A DNA stretch of 64,000 bases from Vibrio toranzoniae (lineage in GTDB: Bacteria; Pseudomonadota; Gammaproteobacteria; Enterobacterales; Vibrionaceae), in NCBI RefSeq assembly GCF_024347655.1, contig NZ_AP025514.1, positions 2,480,001-2,544,000 of the forward strand, written 5' to 3'. This document shows positions 58,669 through 64,000 of this stretch, piece by piece. Under the pieces are notes generated by a model. The model worked only from the letters and a program-made list of their open reading frames with translations. It searched no databases and was not told the origin of the DNA. Each line of letters begins with the position of its first letter. Position 1 is the stretch's first letter. A program made the translations under genes and the position numbers.

Positions 58669-59499
58669 TTAGTGATTGTTATTCATCACTTCGATTATCT
58701 TCATCGCTTCTAACGTGTCTTCAACATCGTGAACGCGAATAATTTGAGCCCCTTTCATTGCAGCGATAGTTGCGCAAGTGACACTTGCTACCATGCAATC
58801 AGCGGGGACTTTGTCCAACAGCTTATAGATCATCGATTTCCTCGACATTCCAGCTAAAATTGGAAGCCCAAGAGAATGAAATTTATCAAGGTGTGCTAAG
58901 AGGTGATAATTATGTTCGATGGTTTTACCAAAACCAAAACCAGGATCAAGAATTAGCTGTTCTTTTGATATCCCCACGGCCTCACAACTTTCTACCCTTT
59001 CAGTCAAAAAGTCTTCTACATCCTTAAGGACATCATCGTAATTTGGAGTCGATTGCATGGTTCTTGGTTGGCCTTTCATATGCATCAGGCAAACCGGAAC
59101 ATTCGCATCAGCAGCAGCCTCTAAAGCTCCGGGCTCTTGTAAAGCGCGAACATCATTGATCAAATCAGCCCCCGCTTCAACAGCCTCGCGCATCACTTCA
59201 GGTTTACTGGTATCAATAGAAATCCAAACATCAAATTTAGCGCGAATGGCTTTAATTGTAGGAATCACTCGAGACAGCTCTTCTTCTAGGGAGACGTCAG
59301 GAGCTCCAGGGCGAGTCGATTCACCACCAATATCAATAATGCTCACGCCAGCTTGAATCATTCGTTCTGCTTGCAGTAAGGCATTATCTAATGAATTGAA
59401 TTTTCCGCCATCAGAGAAAGAGTCAGGAGTGACATTGAGGATACCCATTACATGTGGGCGGTCTAAAACGAGAGTTTTATTGTTTGCTTTTAATATCAT
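58669..59499 (-). CDS. folP: Dihydropteroate synthase FolP
   Basis: A 276-residue TIM-barrel enzyme that joins para-aminobenzoate to the pterin in folate synthesis, the sulfonamide target. Signatures are MGILNVTPDSFSDGGKF, IDIGGESTRPGA and LDPGFGFGKTIEHN. No resistance insertion is evident, but single substitutions were not assessed. Confidence 0.97.
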   Translation of the reverse strand: MILKANNKTLVLDRPHVMGILNVTPDSFSDGGKFNSLDNALLQAERMIQAGVSIIDIGGESTRPGAPDVSLEEELSRVIPTIKAIRAKFDVWISIDTSKPEVMREAVEAGADLINDVRALQEPGALEAAADANVPVCLMHMKGQPRTMQSTPNYDDVLKDVEDFLTERVESCEAVGISKEQLILDPGFGFGKTIEHNYHLLAHLDKFHSLGLPILAGMSRKSMIYKLLDKVPADCMVASVTCATIAAMKGAQIIRVHDVEDTLEAMKIIEVMNNNH

Positions 59500-59543
59500 G
59501 AAATGCAGCTCTTAAAAAGTAAAACACTTAAGGCTATAAACAG

Positions 59544-59570
59544 AAAAACCCTGAACACAGTCAGGGTTTT
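59544..59570 (-). terminator. Terminator of ftsH
   Basis: AAAACCCTGA and TCAGGGTTTT 10-bp arms around a 6-base loop, T-rich on the minus strand. Confidence 0.88.
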
Positions 59571-59587
59571 AATTTATAGATTAGTGA

Positions 59588-61558
59588 TTAAGAATCTTTG
59601 TTTTGAGCATCATCTGATTCAGATTTAACTTCTTCAACTTTCGATTCTTCAGCGTCTGGTTCGGCTTTTGCTTCAGATTGAACCTCAGCTTCAGGCTTCG
59701 CCTCTTCCTTCACAGGTTCAGCCTTCGCTTGATCACTCCAGCCCGCAGGTTCACGAATATCGTCTTTACGTTCCATCAAATCATCAATCTGACCGGCATC
59801 AATCGTTTCAAACTTCATTAGCGCATCTTTCATCGAGTGCATGATATCCATGTTATCTTCAAGAATTTGCTTAGCACGCGCATAGTTTCTATCGATTAAA
59901 ATACGAATTTCTTCATCGATAAGTCGAGTTGTGTCTTCAGAAACATGTTTCGCTTGACTCATGCCACGACCTAGGAAAACTTCACCTTCTTCTTCAGCAT
60001 AAAGAAGAGGACCCAGTTTCTCAGAGAAGCCCCATTGCGTAACCATCTTACGAGCAATATCAGTTGCACGCTCTATATCGTTAGACGCACCAGTCGAAAC
60101 CTTGTCTGTACCGTAGATAAGCTCTTCAGCTAGGCGACCGCCATACAAACTAGAAATCATGGACTCTAGATGCTGACGAGACATGCTTATGCGATCTTGT
60201 TCAGGCAAGTACATGGTTACACCGAGTGCGCGCCCACGTGGGATGATTGACACTTTATAAACAGGATCATGTTCCGGAACCAAACGACCGACAATCGCAT
60301 GGCCCGCCTCGTGGTAAGCGGTTGACTCTTTAACTTCTTCAGACATAACCATTGAACGGCGCTCGGCACCCATCATGATTTTGTCTTTCGCAAGTTCAAA
60401 CTCAACCATAGATACGTTGCGCTTGTTACCACGAGCAGCAAATAGCGCCGCTTCATTCACAAGGTTCGCAAGATCTGCACCAGAAAATCCTGGAGTACCA
60501 CGAGCTATCAAAGATGGTTCCACATCGCCTGATAATGGAACCTTGCGCATGTGTACTTTAAGAATCTGTTCACGACCACGTACATCAGGTAGACCAACTA
60601 CAACTTGACGGTCAAAACGACCTGGACGAAGTAATGCTGGGTCAAGTACGTCTGGACGGTTAGTCGCAGCGATAACAATAATACCTTCGTTACCCTCGAA
60701 ACCATCCATCTCAACCAGCATTTGGTTCAGCGTTTGTTCACGTTCATCGTGACCACCACCAACACCAGCGCCACGTTGACGACCTACGGCATCGATTTCA
60801 TCGATAAAGATGATACATGGTGCAGCCTTCTTCGCTTGTTCAAACATGTCACGCACACGAGATGCACCAACACCAACGAACATTTCTACGAAGTCAGAAC
60901 CTGAGATAGTAAAGAAAGGTACTTTCGCTTCACCGGCAATCGCTTTTGCAAGCAATGTCTTACCAGTACCAGGAGGACCAACCAACAGAATACCTGTCGG
61001 GATCTTACCGCCTAGTTTTTGGAAACGACTAGGGTCACGAAGGTAGTCAACAAGTTCTTTAACGTCTTCTTTTGCTTCGTCACAACCCGCAACATCAGCA
61101 AACATCGTTTTAATTTGTTCTTCGCTCATCATACGAGCTTTGCTCTTACCGAAAGACATCGCGCCTTTACCGCCGCCACCGCCTTGCATTTGACGCATGA
61201 AGAAAATCCATACACCAATCAGTAAGATCATTGGGAACCATGAGATGAAGATAGTGCCAAGCAGGCTCTGTTCTTCAGGTGGTGTACCCTGAACTTTTAC
61301 GTTTTGATTAATTAAGTCATCAAGTAGCTTTTGATCATAAACAGGCATGTAAGTTACATACTTAGCACCACCGCCACGACGTGTGAAAGTGATTTCGCTG
61401 TTATTGAACTGTGCGTCTTGAATCTGGCCTTGGCCAACTTCCTGTACAAACGTGGTGTAATCTACTGCTCTGCCGTTACTTTCCCCAGGACCGAAGCTCT
61501 GGAATACCGACATCAACACTACAGCGATAACAAGCCACAGAATTAAATTTTTTGCCAT
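59588..61558 (-). CDS. ftsH: ATP-dependent zinc metalloprotease FtsH
   Basis: A 656-residue membrane protease. It has two membrane helices (about 5-20 and 105-121) flanking a periplasmic domain, an AAA+ domain with GPPGTGKT (194-201) and Walker [10 protein letters not shown], and the zinc motif HEAGH (416-420). The C-terminus is a long acidic/Lys/Ala-rich tail (about residues 610-656). It degrades membrane and regulatory proteins such as LpxC in E. coli. The start at 61558 matches the family; the frame is open further upstream to 61624. Confidence 0.96.
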   Translation of the reverse strand: MAKNLILWLVIAVVLMSVFQSFGPGESNGRAVDYTTFVQEVGQGQIQDAQFNNSEITFTRRGGGAKYVTYMPVYDQKLLDDLINQNVKVQGTPPEEQSLLGTIFISWFPMILLIGVWIFFMRQMQGGGGGKGAMSFGKSKARMMSEEQIKTMFADVAGCDEAKEDVKELVDYLRDPSRFQKLGGKIPTGILLVGPPGTGKTLLAKAIAGEAKVPFFTISGSDFVEMFVGVGASRVRDMFEQAKKAAPCIIFIDEIDAVGRQRGAGVGGGHDEREQTLNQMLVEMDGFEGNEGIIVIAATNRPDVLDPALLRPGRFDRQVVVGLPDVRGREQILKVHMRKVPLSGDVEPSLIARGTPGFSGADLANLVNEAALFAARGNKRNVSMVEFELAKDKIMMGAERRSMVMSEEVKESTAYHEAGHAIVGRLVPEHDPVYKVSIIPRGRALGVTMYLPEQDRISMSRQHLESMISSLYGGRLAEELIYGTDKVSTGASNDIERATDIARKMVTQWGFSEKLGPLLYAEEEGEVFLGRGMSQAKHVSEDTTRLIDEEIRILIDRNYARAKQILEDNMDIMHSMKDALMKFETIDAGQIDDLMERKDDIREPAGWSDQAKAEPVKEEAKPEAEVQSEAKAEPDAEESKVEEVKSESDDAQNKDS

Positions 61559-61665
61559 GTCACTCAAGGTGTCAGCCTCTCGATAACTAATTGTAATTAA
61601 AGGTAGGGTACTACAGTTTGTCACCTGTAGCCATATTGTTAACTCTCACTCTTAGAAGAGAATCG

Positions 61666-62295
61666 TTAACCTTTGTAACCAGTGGCTACGATAAACACTT
61701 CACGAGATCGAGCTCGAGAAGAGTCGGGTTTTCTAACTTTGACTGTTTTAAACATCTCACGGACGTCTTTAACATATTGGTCAAAGCCTTCGCCTTGGAA
61801 TACTTTTACAACAAAACTACCATTGGTAGCTAGAACTTGTCGACACATATCCAAAGCTAATTCAACTAAATACATAGCTCTTGGCTGATCCACAGAATTG
61901 TTGCCTGCTATATTAGGTGCCATATCTGACATCACTACATCGACCATGTTGGGTTGTATACGTTCCAATAGCGCTTCTAGCACAGCGTCTTCTCGAAAAT
62001 CGCCTTGTAAAAAACTAACGCCAGCAATCGGATCCATTGGTAACAAGTCGCACGCAATGATTTGTCCGTTGTCTCCAACAATCTTAGCAGCATATTGAGA
62101 CCAACCGCCAGGTGCAGCCCCCAAATCCACAATAGTCATCCCCGGAGACATCAATTTATCTTTCGTCTGAATCTCTTCCATTTTGAAATAAGCACGCGAG
62201 CGATAACCTTTTTTTCTTGCTTCGTTTGCGTACTTGTCGTCGAAGTGTTCCTTCAACCAACGGCCTGAACTGGCCGAGTGTTTCTGTTTGCTCAT
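61666..62295 (-). CDS. rlmE: 23S rRNA 2'-O-methyltransferase RlmE (FtsJ/RrmJ)
   Basis: A 209-residue methyltransferase for U2552 of 23S rRNA. The SAM site [14 protein letters not shown] is clear and the catalytic K-D-K-E residues fall in expected places (for example [10 protein letters not shown] and [10 protein letters not shown]). It precedes ftsH and is divergent from yhbY. Confidence 0.96.
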   Translation of the reverse strand: MSKQKHSASSGRWLKEHFDDKYANEARKKGYRSRAYFKMEEIQTKDKLMSPGMTIVDLGAAPGGWSQYAAKIVGDNGQIIACDLLPMDPIAGVSFLQGDFREDAVLEALLERIQPNMVDVVMSDMAPNIAGNNSVDQPRAMYLVELALDMCRQVLATNGSFVVKVFQGEGFDQYVKDVREMFKTVKVRKPDSSRARSREVFIVATGYKG

Positions 62296-62409
62296 TGGAT
62301 ACCTAAATTGGAGGAAAGTACTAATTGCTGAATAAATTATAGTCTTCAGCTTTAGATGGCGTTAAAATAGGTTTTTTCAACCCTAATAGTAAAGAAAATT
62401 GGCCGCGTA

Positions 62410-62706
62410 ATGAACCTAAGTACCAAACAAAAGCAGCATCTAAAGGGCCTAGCTCACAGTTTAAAACCTGTTGTGCTAATGGGCGCAAATGGACTTACTG
62501 AAGCTGTTCTAGCGGAAATCGAATTAGCTCTAGACCACCACGAACTGATCAAAATTAAAGTTGCATCAGAAGACCGTGAGACTAAGCAACTGATTATCGA
62601 CGCCATTGTACGTGAATCTAAAGCAGAGAAAGTACAGACTATCGGTAAAGTTCTAGTACTGTTCCGTCAGTCAGAAGCACGTAAAATCGAGATTCCACGT
62701 AAATAA
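62410..62706 (+). CDS. yhbY: CRS1-YhbY family ribosome assembly RNA-binding protein
   Basis: A 98-residue KH-like CRM-domain protein with LNLSTKQKQHLKGLAHSLKP-type start and the GANGLTEAVLAEIELALDHH motif. It binds pre-50S particles in E. coli. It is divergent from rlmE. Confidence 0.95.
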   Translation: MNLSTKQKQHLKGLAHSLKPVVLMGANGLTEAVLAEIELALDHHELIKIKVASEDRETKQLIIDAIVRESKAEKVQTIGKVLVLFRQSEARKIEIPRK

Positions 62707-62782
62707 GTTAGCTATATAATAGTAAGCTAGCATCACAAAGAGGGAGCTACAGCTCTTATCTTATAGTGTAGCGTGAGAAACG

Positions 62783-62809
62783 AAAAAGGTCGCATTTAGC
62801 GACCTTTTT
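62783..62809. terminator. Bidirectional terminator between yhbY and greA
   Basis: AAAAAGGTCGC and GCGACCTTTTT arms of about 11 bp around a 5-base loop, A and T runs on both sides. Confidence 0.9.
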
Positions 62810-62835
62810 ACCTATCAGAAACAAAGAAAATTCAA

Positions 62836-63309
62836 TTAGATATATTCTACTTTGTCTATTTCGTAATCTTTATCACCGCCAGGAGTCGAAATCATCACTT
62901 CGTCGCCTTCCATCTTACCGATAAGACCACGAGCAATTGGTGATTTCACTGAAATACGCCCCGTTTTGATATCGGCTTCGTCTTCAGAAACGATCTGGTA
63001 ACGATACTCTTCATCTGTATCCACATCGATCAAAGTCACAGTAGTACCAAAGATAATCTTACCTGTGTTATCCATCTGAGTGACATCAATGATCTGAGCC
63101 AGCGATAGCTTGTATTCGATATCTCGAATCTGAGCTTCACATATTCCTTGCTCTTCACGAGCTGCGTGGTATTCAGCATTCTCTTTCAAGTCACCTAATT
63201 CACGAGCTTCACCAATAGCAGCTGAGATAGCAGGGCGTAGCTTAAGTAGGCGATCTAATTCGTCACGTAGCTGTTGTGCGCCACGTACTGTCATTGGAAC
63301 GTTTTCCAT
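62836..63309 (-). CDS. greA: Transcription elongation factor GreA
   Basis: A 157-residue factor that stimulates transcript cleavage in stalled RNA polymerase. The N-terminal coiled coil ([20 protein letters not shown]) carries the acidic tip ([16 protein letters not shown]), and the C-terminal FKBP-like domain ends in [18 protein letters not shown] lies before the ATG. Two hairpins lie in the leader. Confidence 0.96.
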   Translation of the reverse strand: MENVPMTVRGAQQLRDELDRLLKLRPAISAAIGEARELGDLKENAEYHAAREEQGICEAQIRDIEYKLSLAQIIDVTQMDNTGKIIFGTTVTLIDVDTDEEYRYQIVSEDEADIKTGRISVKSPIARGLIGKMEGDEVMISTPGGDKDYEIDKVEYI

Positions 63310-63322
63310 TTTTTACCTCTAT

Positions 63323-63374
63323 GCCAAAGCTTTCTTTGGCCAACATAAATCCACCCAACGTATTTATTGGGTGG
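63323..63374 (-). promoter_or_regulatory. Tandem hairpins in the greA leader
   Basis: GCCAAAG/CTTTGGC (63323-63340) lies 13 bp upstream of the greA start, and CCACCCAA/TTGGGTGG (63351-63374) follows. Both are perfect. In E. coli the greA leader has a terminator giving the GraL small RNAs; here T tracts are poor, so the same role is only suggested. Confidence 0.5.
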
Positions 63375-63823
63375 TAGAAACAAAACGATATGGCTTAGTG
63401 TAAACAAACTTGATAGCTAAATCATCTTTATTCAACTTTGCATTATAAAAGCTTTACCTAAGTCTAAATTACAGGCATCACAAAAATCAATACTAATCTC
63501 CCGACCAACAAATCGGAGATGAAATACCTAAAAATAACAAAAACAAACCAAATAAACACAGATCACACTTAAACTAAAATTATTTTAAAACAACAAGTTA
63601 AATAACAAAAAAACAATAAAACAGCGTTCAGTATTTTTATTGATATCATTTTACTAACGAAGCATTGAACTTTAAGGGTAAAAAGAACCCCATGAATTGC
63701 TCTAGCAAGTTTTGCACTTTTGCTCTAAGCATGATTATGAAGCTTGATTAATACGAGCAATACACAAAAAGGATTCAAATCCTTGATAAATACCTTTATG
63801 GACAGTAATTAGGAATTAATAAC
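63375..63823. other. AT-rich ompU upstream region
   Basis: About 450 bp with no supported gene; it should hold the ompU promoter and ToxR-binding sites, since ToxR activates ompU in Vibrio. The region 63530-63660 is extremely A-rich. A small hairpin AAGGA-TTCAAA-TCCTT lies at 63769-63784 in the leader. No individual site could be assigned with confidence. Confidence 0.5.
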
Positions 63824-64000
63824 ATGAATAACAAGACTCTGATCGCTCTAGCAGTAGCAGCAACAGTATCAGCCGGCGCAAATGCAGCAAACGTATACAG
63901 CCAAGATGGCACAGAACTAAACGTTGGTGGTCGCGCGGAATTCCGTGGTGATTTCATTGGTAACGGCGGAGAAGAAATTGAAGGCACAATGGCTAACAAC
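63824..64000 (+). CDS. ompU: Outer-membrane porin OmpU (partial, cut by the right edge)
   Basis: The first 59 residues are seen. The signal peptide MNNKTLIALAVAATVSAGAN ends at ANA, followed by mature NVYSQDGTELNVGGRAEFRG, the first strand of a 16-stranded general porin. AGGA lies 9 bases upstream. Placement next to greA is the same as ompU in V. cholerae. The rest of the gene is outside the window. Confidence 0.87.
   Translation, partial: MNNKTLIALAVAATVSAGANAANVYSQDGTELNVGGRAEFRGDFIGNGGEEIEGTMANN

Overview
The window is a stretch of a gammaproteobacterial chromosome, almost certainly chromosome 1 of a Vibrio, most likely near the Splendidus clade. The grounds are gene order and sequence: a concentrative nucleoside transporter very close to the crystallised V. 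cholerae vcCNT, a PilZ protein between radA and serB (plzC position), a GGDEF-EAL protein beside ubiUV (rocS position), and an OmpU-type porin directly after greA. The species is inference; synteny is recalled from V. cholerae and was not computed. No insertion sequence, prophage or CRISPR array is visible.

Layout. 1-1.9 kb: a LysR regulator (cut at the left edge) divergent from chromate transporter chrA. 1.9-12.5 kb: a minus-strand tad operon for Flp/type IVc pili (two Flp pilins, tadV, an extra AAA+ ATPase, rcpC, rcpA, a small lipoprotein, tadZ, tadA, tadB, tadC, tadD). 12.7-15.2 kb: a divergent AraC-type regulator and an acyl-CoA synthetase. 15.4-17.9 kb: a second minus-strand operon with the pseudopilin genes tadE, tadF and tadG, so the Tad system is split around two plus-strand genes. 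17.9-18.5 kb is AT-rich and non-coding. 18.5-28.2 kb: DUF1127 and LysR, VF530, a second-type EF-G, radA, a double-PilZ protein, serB and a membrane protein. 28.3-34.5 kb: deoCABD and nupC for nucleoside salvage, with a good CRP box before nupC. 34.7-39.6 kb: tatD-like, a 51-residue DUF5363 gene, prfC, rimI, holD, a GNAT gene and ubiT. 39.8-44 kb: rocS-like and ubiUV. 44-46 kb: a MATE exporter and a marR gene with two matching inverted repeats. 46-63.3 kb: the large conserved information-processing cluster nlpI, pnp, rpsO, truB, rbfA, infB, nusA, rimP, tRNA-fMet, tRNA-Leu, secG, glmM, folP, ftsH, rlmE, then yhbY and greA. 63.8 kb to the edge: start of ompU.

How it works together. The most distinctive part is the Tad system: prepilins are processed by TadV, polymerised by TadA/TadB/TadC, positioned by TadZ, exported through the RcpA secretin with RcpC and TadD, and accompanied by TadE/F/G minor components. 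The accessory candidates are an ATPase with an apparent winged-helix N-terminus, a lipoprotein at the rcpB position, an AraC protein whose N-terminus looks like a degenerate receiver, and a stem-loop in the flp leader. Two c-di-GMP proteins (PlzC-like receptor and RocS-like GGDEF-EAL) lie in the same window, pointing to surface attachment, but no direct link to the pili is shown. The right half is ordinary core genome whose interest lies in its RNA leaders: tandem terminators before rimP, a strong hairpin between infB and rbfA, and paired hairpins before greA.
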